Assembly: GCA_963693085.1 (NCBI GenBank)
Contig: OY856414.1
Location: forward strand, 259,479,001-259,543,000
DNA from: Alisma plantago-aquatica
Lineage: Eukaryota > Streptophyta > Magnoliopsida > Alismatales > Alismataceae
Direction of reading: 5' to 3'
DNA: 64,000 bases
Part shown: positions 1 through 10,639 of the stretch, piece after piece
Position numbering within the stretch: position 1 is the first letter of the stretch
Layout of the letters: every line of letters begins with the position of its first letter
Notes under the pieces: model-generated
What the model saw: the letters and a program-made list of their open reading frames with translations, nothing else
What the model was told of the DNA's origin: nothing
Databases searched by the model: none
Translations under genes and position numbers: made by a program

Positions 1-516
1 AAATTCATATCTCCCAAACCATATGTCCTATTAATACCAAATTTTAATGGAAAGTCCATAATGACTTATATTACTTGTGTGCGTAGCTTGGGACTCAAAC
101 TCAAAAGTATGAGAGACTTTTCTTCATATGCAAGTTATCTCTTAATAAAGCATATATTATGCATACTTTCTCTCTCTTAATCTTTTATTTTATTTATTTG
201 GATTCCTTTTACCATTAGAAACCATGTGGACTCAAAATATCTTCCATGATCATTCCATTATCCACATTTCCACATATTTCTCATATTTTCATCATTATCT
301 CAACTTTTTTCTTTTTATGCATTATTTGATTTCTTCTTTTCCTTTTAATCATATTGGACTCATTAAAATCTTATGGTCCACGAAATCACATGCACAAATA
401 AAATATTGCAAAGAGAATCCATCCAATACATATAATTCATACAAATTCCCATAATCATACATTTATTGGGGAAATTACATTTCCAACCATATGAACCCAA
501 AATTGGGATTGTAACA
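1..516 (-). mobile_element. Family-B LTR, 5' end of a minus-strand LTR (partial, cut by window edge)
   Basis: Read on the minus strand, this segment begins TGTTACAATCCC at 516 and matches, in order, the start of the LTR at 15364-19114 as read from its inner copy of the start at 16042. Shared stretches include the run after the first 190 bases, the ATGCATAAA region, and the block reading CATATGAAGAAAAGTCTCTC on the minus strand (plus 118-137). It is non-coding. The host sequence resuming at 517 is part of a gypsy LTR (compare 12612 onward), so this is an insertion into that LTR. The rest of it lies left of the window. Assignment to one family rests on by-eye alignment. Confidence 0.75.
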
Positions 517-763
517 TCATGAAACCCTCTAGGTGTCCATAAAACCCTAGGATGAGTTATATGCAATTTTTGAGTTTTGATCATGTTATGGGTCGTTGAG
601 AATCTCTTCGACCGATGGCTTTTCCTAGATTTAGTAGGTTGTTGGGTGTTCTTGTTTTTCTCACCCCGGTTGCATGCGTGAGCATGGTGCTTACATGTAT
701 GTGCTTTGGTGGACACATGGCATGTGTTTGCATGACTCCTAACCTCCCTTCTTTCTCTCCAAC
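517..763 (+). repeat. Gypsy 5' LTR, segment 1 (U3)
   Basis: This segment aligns by eye with 12612-12854 of the 3' LTR: both share CCCTCTAGG, GTTTTGATCATGTT, a TTCTTGTTTTTCTCACCC block and CCTAACCTCCCTTCT. It is U3 sequence of the long LTR, left between two later insertions. The first five bases (TCATG, 517-521) may be the right copy of the target duplication of the family-B LTR that ends at 516. Confidence 0.75.
759..763. repeat. Target site duplication CCAAC, left copy
   Basis: CCAAC directly precedes the family-A LTR and recurs at 4287-4291. The uninterrupted homologous LTR reads CCCCAACCCTTGG near 12851, with a single copy of the motif. Confidence 0.8.
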
Positions 764-1077
764 AATAATGACCCCACCTCCCGGTAACCCCCAATTAAGG
801 GAGACCCGAAGGTCAAAGCCGTTATTCAATTAATATGATCAAAGGTTCGACAAATAGTTAATAATAACTATGAAATTCTACTAACTAACTGGAATGTGGT
901 ATAAAATTAAAACTTTACTTACCTTTTAAAACTTTGGAAATCTACCTATCCAGAGCTTGAATTATTCTATCTAATCCCCCTTGCACTTTATTTCTTATTT
1001 CCACAATGTGTCACTTTACTGTTTGTTCTTTCAATTGTTGTTCCTAAAATGTCGACAAATAAAACTTCGGTCAGTAT

Positions 1078-1146
1078 ATCGAAATATACTGGTATGTGGG
1101 ACCAATCAAATTATTTATCGAAATATACTGGTATGTGGGACCAATC
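1078..1146. repeat. 39-bp tandem duplication inside the family-A solo LTR
   Basis: A 30-base block starting ATCGAAATATACTGGTATGT at 1078 is repeated without change at 1117, giving a period of 39 bp. The neighbouring LTR copies at 51.4 and 59.9 kb do not appear to carry it, so it is a local and fairly recent event. Confidence 0.85.
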
Positions 1147-1285
1147 TTTCAAATATGGCTAACGATTTAATAATCTCAATCAAATTATTTAACAAGCCAC
1201 TTTACATTTTCAATGTGTCATTCTCCATAGCTTTTTCCCTAACCCTGTCATACCCCTCTAGGGTTTCTCTTTTGCCATTGACTTA

Positions 1286-1412
1286 AGGCCACCTTCTCAA
1301 TCCCGAGCTTGGTGACTGGGAGTCACCTCTCACGGTGCTCCATAGTCATGCATCATAGACCACCTTCTCATTCTCGAGCTTGGTGTCTGGGGTCACCTCT
1401 CATGGTTCCCAT
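1286..1412. repeat. 71-bp imperfect tandem repeat in LTR downstream region
   Basis: CCACCTTCTCAATCCCGAGC near 1289 recurs as CCACCTTCTCATTCTCGAGC near 1360, and each is followed by a TTGGTG...TCACCTCTCA block. Similar repeated blocks occur in the same relative zone of the LTRs at about 18520-18620 and 59540-59740. Confidence 0.7.
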
Positions 1413-3318
1413 TGGTCTACCCTCCTGGGCCTGACCTTTATGGCATATTCCATCAGGGTGGCATGTAGGTGTGAGAATTCACATGTATATATAACTGTGA
1501 CAGCCATAGTGACTTTATAATTGCAATATGAACATCCAAACTATTTAGATTGCATTAAATGCGAGGAAACATTCAGAAAACCCTCGGGAAACTAATGTGA
1601 TTAATCATAATTAACCACATACCTGTCAAGTTGATGTGATATAGAAATAATCCAATCAACCAATAGGAAAGCAAGCATTCAATAAGATCCTAAAACAATT
1701 ATACAATTTCCTTTTATTACTCATGTCATTAAGATCTATTAAATCTAGCTTGCTTCCTAGGGTTTCTAGTTCGCTTTTAGGGTTTCCATTGCAATTAAGG
1801 TTTCCTTTCATCTTTCACTATTTTAAACCCTAATTATTCATCTATTCTTCACAAAAGATATTAAGGTTATCCCTTAACAATATTTAACCTTATTTTCAAA
1901 TTAAAGGCATCATTATCCATCAATTAAACCCATTAAACTTATTTTACATTAAAACTATCATTTTTATCCTTTTAATCCATGATAAGATCATTATGCTTAT
2001 TTATCATCAATTTGTAATTCGTTATGCTCTAATACTCATATGAACGTTATTTATCATTAATTCTACCTTGATTCATGAGAAAACCCTAATTACTACCTTT
2101 AGGGTATTTATCCACAAATTAGGAACTTTAATGCTCGAAATAGCTTATAACCATGAAAACTTAGTTCTATTCATGAAATCGAATAATTAAAGCCATTAGT
2201 AGTCCTAATTACCAACATTAGGGTTTCAAGGCCCATCAAAGCCTATTTATGCACATAAACTCTAAATTAACTAATTATATGCAAATTTCATCCTTTTCGT
2301 TCCTAATGTTCCTTTTTAACTTTAATAGGCTAGTATCAACTTTAACCATCAATTAAACCCTACTAATCACATTAATCATATCCAAATAGGGTTTCTTAAT
2401 CACTATTATGCAAAAGTTGATAAATTACACTACTTTTCGAATTGCAATCAGAATTAATCTTCAAACATATTTTTACTGCATTCCTCTCATTTTTTTAGCA
2501 AAATTCGTGTATAATGCCCGTCTATCCGAGCTACGGTTATTGAGATACAAATTTAACAAAAATCACTTACTTTGGGCCAATCCAGGAGCACCACGTGGCT
2601 GTTTCCATGCATTGTTGCTTGGTGGCTTTGCAAACATATCAGATAGTTGGAAATACCCTTGGTAAGTCATCCGTTCCTTCACTACCCAGAGGGGTAGAAT
2701 GGTCCAATGACCGATTCACCATATTCTTCCTCACGATGGCGCTACAGCTGCCCTAGCCGTGTCTTGAACGGCTTCTCCTCCTTCCTTGGGACCTCGATAG
2801 CCATCGGGGATGACTCCATCACCTCCGTCACCCACCTTCGTCCCCCCTCAAGCCTTGACCCACGACCAGGTTGGCCGGGATGGGTCGGTCGGACTTGCAA
2901 CTTGTAGCTGCAAGTGCAGCTGTAGTTGCAGTCAAACGGGGGTCGTTTCCACCTCCCTAGGCTGGAGCTTGCCACCCAATCGTACCCTTGACTCTGCAGC
3001 ACCCCTGTGCACACGGGGAGACTCCATATCATGGCCAATATGTCTGTTCTTCACGTGAGATCCTTCTGTGGTTGCTGCCGCACTGCGGCCATTTTTACAG
3101 ACCTTCGAAAGGCGGGCCGTGAAGATCAGGGCGGAGGTAGCTAGTCCACTAGTCTAGGGTTGTCGTGGAATCATCCTACCTCCATCGTGATGACAAAACT
3201 ACCCTTCCTAGCTCCGGGGATAGTACTACACTCTCTCTAGGGTTTTGTGTGCAAGAAACAAGAAGGAGGGAGACAGGGGTGCGTGGGATCTTTCTGGAAC
3301 TCGACCTTGGGCTCTGCC

Positions 3319-3328
3319 CCTTTTATAG
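3319..3328 (-). promoter_or_regulatory. TATA box of family-A solo LTR
   Basis: CTATAAAAGG on the minus strand, followed downstream by a GC-rich stretch. The same arrangement is seen in the LTRs at 50800 and 57762, which marks it as the LTR promoter. Confidence 0.6.
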
Positions 3329-4286
3329 GGGAGTATATCCTCGCCCTAAGGTGCCCATCTAAGAGGAAACAAGTCCTCTCCTATTAGGAATGTGATTTCT
3401 TCAATAAGAAACTAGTTCTCTCTCTCTCTCTCATATTTCTTTAGTATTCCTTCTTCTTTTGATATTAGGATTTTGAAAATTATCCCTCTTATTCTCTTTG
3501 TTCTTGATTTTTAAACCATTGGCACGCAATTCTATTTTTTATTTAATAGAAAGTACTTCCTTTTTAGCAATACCACATAATACATTAATTGTATACTCAC
3601 ATATCTTCTTATTTTCTATTATGAGTATTTTCTCTTTCCTCTTTCTTCATTGGGACTCCTTGGATCCCAAGAAACTCTATTATTTCGAAATCCTTTTTAT
3701 TGGATACTCATTATCCTTCTAGATGCATCTAAATGCATTATTATTCATTATAATGTGAAATTCTTATTAAAATATTTCTTTTTGAGGATTTCTCTTTATT
3801 TCTCTTTTATTTTCCTCATTAGTATTCCTTTTATCATTAGGAATCCTTGGAATACGAAATTCCACTAAGGATAACTCAATTATACCTCTTTTCACTTGTT
3901 TTCCACCTTTTACCATTGTTTTCAATTTCTTTCTTAATAAAGAAATACTTAATTAATCTTTTCTTTTCTTATTGCTTTTCTTTACAACTTTGAACTCCTT
4001 GGAACCCAAGTAACCCATGCGGCATGAAATCCACCTTTGGATTAAGTTCTTTTGCCTTATAGATGTTTCCACACCTTTCTTTTCTCAAAAACTAAATTAT
4101 TCATTTATTAATTGGATTTCCTTATTATTGGGCCCAATAGACAATAAATCCCACAACACAATCATCAAGGCTATTGTAAACGAAATCCATTTATTCAAAA
4201 CAAATTATATCTTTATTTTTTCAAATATGTTTTATGTGAGAAATTACATTTCTCACCCAAATGAACCCAAAATTGGGGTTGTAACA

Positions 4287-4291
4287 CCAAC
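4287..4291. repeat. Target site duplication CCAAC, right copy
   Basis: Identical to 759-763. After it the gypsy LTR resumes with CATTGGTTATAT, matching CCTTGGTTATAT at 12857-12868. Confidence 0.8.
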
Positions 4292-4297
4292 CATTGG

Positions 4298-4305
4298 TTA
4301 TATAC
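4298..4305 (+). promoter_or_regulatory. Degenerate TATA box of gypsy 5' LTR
   Basis: TTATATAC here corresponds to TTATATAAACC at 12863-12873 in the 3' LTR. The family-A LTR inserted only about 10 bases upstream of it. Confidence 0.5.
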
Positions 4306-7300
4306 ACATCTCTCCTTGCATGCAACTAAACTCTTTGCACCCTTTCTTTCCCTCTTCATGGTTGGACCTCGTCCCCCTTTTTCATGGTGTTGGTTGATCT
4401 AGGAGAAGGTGGAACTCAAGTGGTCGATCCATCTTGCATGTTGAGCTAGGGTTCAGAGCAACCTTCCCTTGGTCATCGTTTGGTGTTCATTGACCTCGAT
4501 AATTGATCTTTCTCTTAATCTTCTTTCTTCTTTCTCTACCCTCTTCTCCTTTATCTTCTTAGTCAAATCCATGGTTCTACATGGTAGTTCTTATGTAAAT
4601 TTGAATAACTTCTCTTTCTAGTCTTCTTGACCTAGGGTTTTTCTCTATCTTGTGCTCCTTTGACCTAGGGTTTTGGTCTTTTCTTGGAGATGTTGTTAGC
4701 TTGTCTAAGAAGTGGTGATCAAGCTAAGGTTTTCCTTTCTCTTCTTGGAACTTCCTTTCTGTTGGAGTTACCCATCTTGAATAAGGTGAATTATATAACT
4801 TTCTCTTCGATTATTGTTGCATTTACCTTACAAGTAAGTAATATACCCTAAAAACATAGTCCAAGTTGAAACATGAAAATTGTGATCTAGGTTTTATGCT
4901 TAAATGTTGATGTTGAGTAATATATCTCCCCTCTAATGAACCTTAATCCTTGTACATGGTAATCAATATTTTGTGGTAATGTTTTGGTGCATGCTTTTTT
5001 TGGAAATCATAGTTTTCTCTCTCCAAATCATGGTTCGGTTATCTCTCATGTTGATGATGGAAATTACATTTTTTAAGTTGATTTCCTTTATGCATTTACT
5101 CCTTGGTGGTTTATAGTTTCATGGTGTTGATCAATTCGTTTTATCTTGTGTTTGATGAGGTTCTCTCTCTCTTGATGATCTCAAGATGTAATCTATGTGG
5201 TTGATAAAGGTCTTCATCTCCTTGAAGTGGTTCCTAAGTTTGATTGCTTTTATGATGTCGATGATGATTTCAAGGCTCTCTTTGGTCGTTGAACTTTGGG
5301 CCTTAATGGTCGCTTGGCTTTTTTCATTCGATGGAGGTGATGTCCTACCCTAATGTCTTTTGTCGCCAAGGGCTTCAAGTCCCTTCAGTTCGTGAGAGGT
5401 TGGTGTTTCTTCAATCACTATGTGTTAAACTAAGTGGTTGATGAGGATTATTCATCTCTTTGGTCGGTGAAGATGGTGAGTCCAAATCTCTTTGTTTGAT
5501 AGAGGTTCCTACACTCTATGATTATCTTATGTGGTTGATATTGTGATGATGGTGATTGGCTTGCTTGTCTCCAAGAATTTGGTTGATAGTAATAACTAGG
5601 GTTTACATCTTTTGATGATTTGAAACCCCAAGTCGGTTTGCCTTGTTAAAATTTGACCCTAATTCATGCACATGATAATGCTTAGCTTATTTGAGTAATT
5701 AGCATATTGATTGAGTACTTTCAATCAATCCTAAACTATTGTAACCCGAATTTGTTGTTATATTAACATCATGGTGCATAAGGTAAGATCATGTTTGTTC
5801 CTATGTAATACATGTGTGGCGAAGGTGATGCGCCTTGATGAGGCATGGAGAGATAATGATGTCTTTATAGGGAATAATGTGAATGGTCTTATGACCTTGT
5901 AAGTGGCTTTATGCCCCATTTTGAGGTGATATCCTCAGTGTGATGTTACAAGGGATTGGTTTCCCATGGTGATGTGATAATTTTGGTAGTGAAACAGTTC
6001 CATGTGATGATGTGATAAGATTTATGTCTTATAAATTTAATATCTTCTGAAGTTGCAATTTACCCTTAACTTTGTGGACTTCTTTTAGGGATTGTATGTA
6101 ACTTGATAGATGCAGTTAAAAGATACCCAATTCACTCTAACTAATCAAGTGAAACTCTAATCATGTAGTTGTCTTGGCCATCGATCCACTCCAGTGTCAG
6201 GATTTGCTAGATGGTGAAACGAGTATTCCTAAGGGCAAACTCAGAGCGCATGTTGTTGAGCATGTGAGGTTCAAGTGACTATGTGTCCTTGAACTTTATG
6301 CACCAAGGAGGGAAAGGTGTTTTACACTTTGGCTTTTTATGTCCCTATAGGTGACTTGTACTGACCAAGGGTGTGGGAGATCCTAGGATTCTGGATCTCC
6401 TATATCTTGTATGACACTAATTTCAACTTAGCAGTGGTCACTTGGAATTGAGTGGTATACCTCAATTCCTCAATGGATTAACAAAATATGTAATACATCC
6501 ACATAGTATATTTGTGTAGGGTTAAACACGCTTCACATTGGTTGTTTTACCTTGCCTTGTTTCTTATACTGCTTAATTATATTATAATACGGTAATAGAA
6601 GTTAACTGTTATAAATGTTCTTCGTATTCCTTGTAGTCATATATTTTTTATATGCCTATCTGACTAGTTTGCTTAACCTACTTAACTTGTGCAATCAGAT
6701 TAATTTATTCATTTAGTTGAATTTCTCATCCAATTTAATAGTATTATGTCATTGGTAACAATAAACATTGGTTGAGAGTTCTATCTCTCACTAGGACATG
6801 GGTCTCACCACGTCGGTCACCACATCTTTTTAGGCTGTCGTCAGTGGCGTGGTCAGGATTGTGTTGTTGAGGAGGAGCAACTTGGAGATCAGTAGGCACA
6901 GAAGGTTGGATAAGCTGCTAGTTGGTGTTAGTAGTAGAGTTCTAGTGTCGTCCTTGTACTCTCAGGCCCGAGAAGGGATGTGTTTTTTATGTGATGTATA
7001 TTGGCATGTGTTTTGACAAGTATGTCTTGGGGTTGTATATATGTGGAATGTATATGTGAAATAGGATATCTTTTGTACACAGGTTGTGGCAGATGGCCAC
7101 TGAATAAATGTTTATACCTGATATGATATGTAATGTGATATAGGTTGTTGGTCCTTGATGTAATATGTATCTGCACAAGTTGGTAATATGAAATTGGTTT
7201 TAATTTACCTATTTTTATGGTAATGTGGTTGTTTGGTTGTTTATTTTGTGTTTTCTTTTGAGTTATCTCATTCATGTGACGTCGGGCATCACACATTAGG

Positions 7301-7313
7301 TTGGTATCATAGT
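7301..7313 (+). other. Primer binding site (initiator tRNA-Met type)
   Basis: TTGGTATCATAGT lies a few bases past the 5' LTR end and resembles the TGGTATCAGAGC complement of plant initiator tRNA-Met that most Ty3/gypsy elements use. One or two bases are mutated. Confidence 0.7.
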
Positions 7314-7351
7314 TCTACGTTCATCGCGTCTGCAGGGACATAGGACTAGGT

Positions 7352-8640
7352 TTGTGTCTGTTCTTGTGTCATCCAACATACATGATTATAGCTTATGCTT
7401 ATGCAGATATGTCTAGAGAACATGAAGAACATGCTCAGACTAGCTTTGTGGTGCCAAGTTGTGGTGCGAGGAGATGGGCACATCAAGATAGAGTGCAAGG
7501 GATGGGGATGAAGCAGTCCGTAATACCTCAGTTCAACCTAGCAGCCATGGCCAACCCAACATTTCACTGTGTTTGGACAGTTGATGGCAATGATTTTGCA
7601 AATGGCAGATCGAGTGCCCATACCTCAAGCTAGTTTAGTTGTTCTAAATGTGGAATTCCAAGGTTCTGGGAAAACCTTCGAGCGCCTAAGATGCATTGGA
7701 GTGATCGAGTATGTGGGTACAACAAACCTGACAGATGCATAAATGTGGTTTATAGAGATTGAGAAGGCTTTCAAGATCCTCAATATCCATAAACATGATA
7801 GAGTGAAGCATGCACTTTAACTTTTGAAGGGCAGTGTTGGCCATTGGTGGGCCATAGAGGAGTAGAAGAAACCTGGAGTGGTGATTAGTTGGGAAGAGTT
7901 TTAGCAGGAGTTTGTGAGTTGATACTTCCTAGAGACGTATCGCGATGAGAAGATAACACTGTTTTAGAAGATCTGTCAGGGATCAATGTCAATCAACAAA
8001 TATTAGGCAACATTTATGGAGTTGATGAGGTTATATCCTCACATGGTGGTGACAGATAAGAAGAGAATCCAAAGGTTTGAGAAGGTCTCGATTACAGAGA
8101 TGATGATGTCAGTGTCTACTTTGGAAAATAGGGAGAGGTACTCAAACTTTGTGGAGTCACTGAGGAGGATCGAGCAGTCTGCGAAGGAGAAGTGTGAAGC
8201 CAATGCTAAAAAGGCCAGCTTAGTCTTAGGGATAGTCATCTGGTGGCTTTAAGAAGTCCATGTTTTCTTCACCTCAGTCTCACAACAATTAGCTTTCTCT
8301 GACCCGATGTCAGTGGTGCCATCATAGTGGTCCCCAAGCAAGGGTATAGGTTGTAGTTTTCCACCAGCAGAAGCTCACAACACAACATCAATATCAGTGA
8401 CATGTCCATCTAGGACAATGTACAAGACTAAGACATGTTATAAGTGTGGACAGACCAGGCATATGAGGTTGTTTTGCCCTATGAAGGATAAGGAAGTGAG
8501 ACAACAACTGAGGTAGAGTCAATGGGGTTCTCACTAGAAATAGTTCAACAGTGGAGGTGGTAGAGGATGTGGTCATGCATCACAATCAAGATCTTCTAGA
8601 CAAGCTAGAAGAGGACATGCACAAAAATAGGCGATGACTC
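7352..8640 (+). pseudogene. gag (capsid/nucleocapsid) of the gypsy element, broken
   Basis: Translation in shifting frames shows a Retrotrans_gag-type domain: the MWFIEIEKAFKILN motif (about 7744-7785), HWWAIEE (about 7842), a KICQGS motif and then ELMRLYPHMVV in a readable stretch at 8016-8252. A nucleocapsid zinc knuckle CYKCGQTRHMRLFC (CX2CX4HX4C, about 8436-8477) follows. Gag forms the cytoplasmic virus-like particle that packages the element RNA. Numerous TAG/TGA stops sit where Q, E or W is expected, so nothing functional can be made. The start is uncertain: either the ATG at 7352 or the later one at 7411. Confidence 0.8.
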
Positions 8641-8679
8641 AATTCTATTCTATGAGTCAGTTAGAGGAAGTATCAATCC

Positions 8680-9120
8680 ACGGGCTGTGATAGGTCACAT
8701 GGAACTTTTTCATTCTGATATGTCTTCTTCTTCTTTTATATCTATTTTTAGTTTACACAGGTGTGACACACTCTTTCATTACCAAAGAGGTGATAGATAG
8801 TTGTTATATGTATGTTGTTAGTAGATCTTATAGTCTTCAATTAGAAACCCCTCTTGTTGGTTCCTTTGAGTTGGGGGAGGTATGTCCATCTTGCATATTC
8901 TTTCTTTCTTGTGATGAAACATTCAAGTGAATCTTATTCCACTTTACATGCATGGATTTGATGTGATCCTTGAGATGGATACATTGGAGAAGTACCGGGT
9001 GGTCATGGAATGCAGTTCCAAGGTGGAGACGTTCCATGAGGGATTTGTTTTGTGGGTCTTCCAAGGAGATAGGAAGATTCTTCTCACGTGTTTAGTGTCA
9101 GCTATGATAGTAGGGGTGTG
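8680..9120 (+). pseudogene. Aspartic protease domain of gypsy pol, broken
   Basis: The reading LVYTGVTHSFITKEVI (about 8750-8797) matches the family active-site stretch in which DTGATHSFI is usual; here the catalytic Asp codon reads Tyr. About 50 codons later comes LYMHGFDVILEMDTLEKY (8944-8997), the usual second conserved block, in which the family normally has GMDWL. The enzyme would cut the Gag-Pol polyprotein during particle maturation. With the catalytic residue replaced and stops around it, this copy cannot work. Identification is by motif and by its position between the zinc knuckle and RT. Confidence 0.75.
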
Positions 9121-9239
9121 ACACTTTCTTAGCGCAAGTTGTGGACACCAAGAGGACGATTCCTGGTATCTAGGAGGTGTCGCTTGTTTGAGAGTTTGAG
9201 GATGTCATCACTTAAGAGTTTCCTAGTGTTCCCCCTCTC

Positions 9240-10530
9240 AGAGAGATTGATTTTGAGATCAATCTTGTTCCTAGAATGCAACCTACCGCACAGTCACCAT
9301 ACATGATGGCACCAGAAGAGATGTAGGAGTCAAAGAAGTAGTTGTAGGAGCATTTAGAGAAAGGCTTTATCAGATTGTGCACTTCCCCTTGGGGTGCTGC
9401 CATGTTGTTTGTAAAAAGAAGGACATATCTATGAGGTTGTGCGTAGACTATAGACAATTGAACAAGGTCATGATAAAGAATAAGTACTCGTTGTCGAGGA
9501 TAGATGATTTGTTCGAAAAGTTGAGAGGTGTTACTATGTTTTCAAATATGGATCTGAGTTCAAGCTACCATCAGTTGTGGATCAAGGCAGATGACATACC
9601 AAGTCTTATTCCACGACTAGGTATGGTCATTATGAGTTTGTGGTTATGTTGTTTGGGCAAACCAACGAACCAACAACTTTTATGAAATTCATGAAAAGAG
9701 TATTAAGACTATTTCTAGATCAATTTGTGGTGATATTAACAGACGACATCTTGATATACTCCAAAGATAGACAAAAACATGATAAACATCTATGAAAGGC
9801 ATTGACGTTGTTGAGGCAGCACATGTTGTGTGCCAAGTTTAGCATGTGTGAGTTTTGGCTGAAGGAGGTATCTTTTCTGGCCCACATTATATCTACAAAG
9901 GGTGTTTGTGTGGAGCAGAAGAAGGTACAATTAGTGTGGGAATGGGAGTGGCCTAAGACATTGATAGAGGTTCTTAGTTTTCTAGGCCTGGAAGGATACT
10001 ATAGGAGTTTCATTAACAACTTTAGTGTCATGGTGTTGCCCCTAAGGAAGTTGATGAGGAAGGGTGTACCTTTTATCTAGGACAATAAGTATCGGCGTTC
10101 CTTTTAGTTTTTAAAAGAGAAGTTGACATGTGCACTAGTATTAGTTCTACCAGAGCAAGGGAAAGGTTACATCGTCTTCTAGGATGTGTCAAAGAATGGC
10201 TTGGGATGCGTGTTAATGTAGGACAAGAACATGATTTCTTTTGCTTCGAGACAACTTAAGAAGCACAAGGAGAACTACCCAATGCATGATTTGGAGCTTG
10301 TAGATATGGTTCATACTTTGAAGACTTAGAGACACTACCTTAATGGAGAGAAGTGTCAAACCTTCACAGACTACAAGAACCTACCATATATCTTCCTGAG
10401 ATAGGAGTTGAACATGTGACAGAGGATATGGATGGATTTGATCAAGGATTATGATTGCACGATAGAATACCATCCAAGGAACACGATTGTGGTGTCTGAT
10501 GCACTTAGTAGGATTTCATCTTCATCATCA
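9240..10530 (+). pseudogene. Reverse transcriptase and RNase H of gypsy pol, broken
   Basis: RT begins with EIDFEINLVP (about 9241) and is clearest at 9377-9685, with [20 protein letters not shown] and [14 protein letters not shown] frameshift follows near 9620. The catalytic YxDD box then reads VVILTDDILIYSKD (about 9728-9769), so the first two positions are altered while DD remains. The thumb region VSFLAHIISTKGV and SFLGLEGYYRSFI is readable at 9802-10080. RNase H follows at about 10140-10530, with ISFASRQLKKHKENYP and, near its end, DALSRI. The product would copy element RNA into cDNA. Scattered TAG/TAA stops make it a pseudogene. Confidence 0.85.
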
Positions 10531-10639
10531 GCTGTAGATAAGGAACGGTTGTGGTCTTTGGTGTACCATAAGTGAGACATGTTGGGGTCTTTGCGTTAGA
10601 TGAACGTAAAGTTGGGGGTTTCTTAATTGACAGGCTTGT

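Larger units (their letters stand above)
764..4286 (-). mobile_element. Solo LTR of family A, inserted in the gypsy 5' LTR
   Basis: On the minus strand the segment runs from TGTTACAACACC-type sequence (the complement of ...GGGGTTGTAACA ending at 4286) to a degraded terminus at 764, where the expected TGTTACGACCCC complement reads AATAATGACCCC. It matches both LTRs of the element at 49676-60198: the same start, a TATA box (3319-3328), a GC-rich island after it (about 2700-3250), an AT-rich zone with many AAACCCTA-type motifs (about 1740-2400), and the same last 60 bases. A perfect 5-bp duplication flanks it, and there is no interior or second LTR, so it is a solo LTR of 3523 bp. No ORF inside is convincing. 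Confidence 0.85.
4287..7295 (+). repeat. Gypsy 5' LTR, segment 2 (core promoter, R and U5)
   Basis: The segment aligns with 12852-15363 and 19120-19775 of the 3' LTR over its whole length. Shared landmarks are the TATA box, AGGTGGAACTCAAGTGGT, GGTGATCAAGCTAAGGTTTT, the TAACTAGGGTTTACATCTTT block, and the final TTGAGTTATCT...GTGA. It ends near GGGCATCACACA at about 7295, just before the primer binding site. Several stretches differ by substitutions and small indels, so the two LTRs are well diverged. It is non-coding. Confidence 0.8.

Noticed and set aside
363..833. Overlapping ORFs on both strands near 363-833
   Set aside because: They cross the junctions of two different LTRs (516 and 764), so they cannot be real genes.
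1740..2400. Interstitial telomere repeat
   Set aside because: AAACCCTA motifs are scattered singly, not in tandem arrays, and are conserved LTR sequence rather than telomeric DNA.
4017..4397. 126-codon ORF
   Set aside because: It crosses the right junction of the family-A solo LTR at 4286 into gypsy LTR sequence and has no domain.
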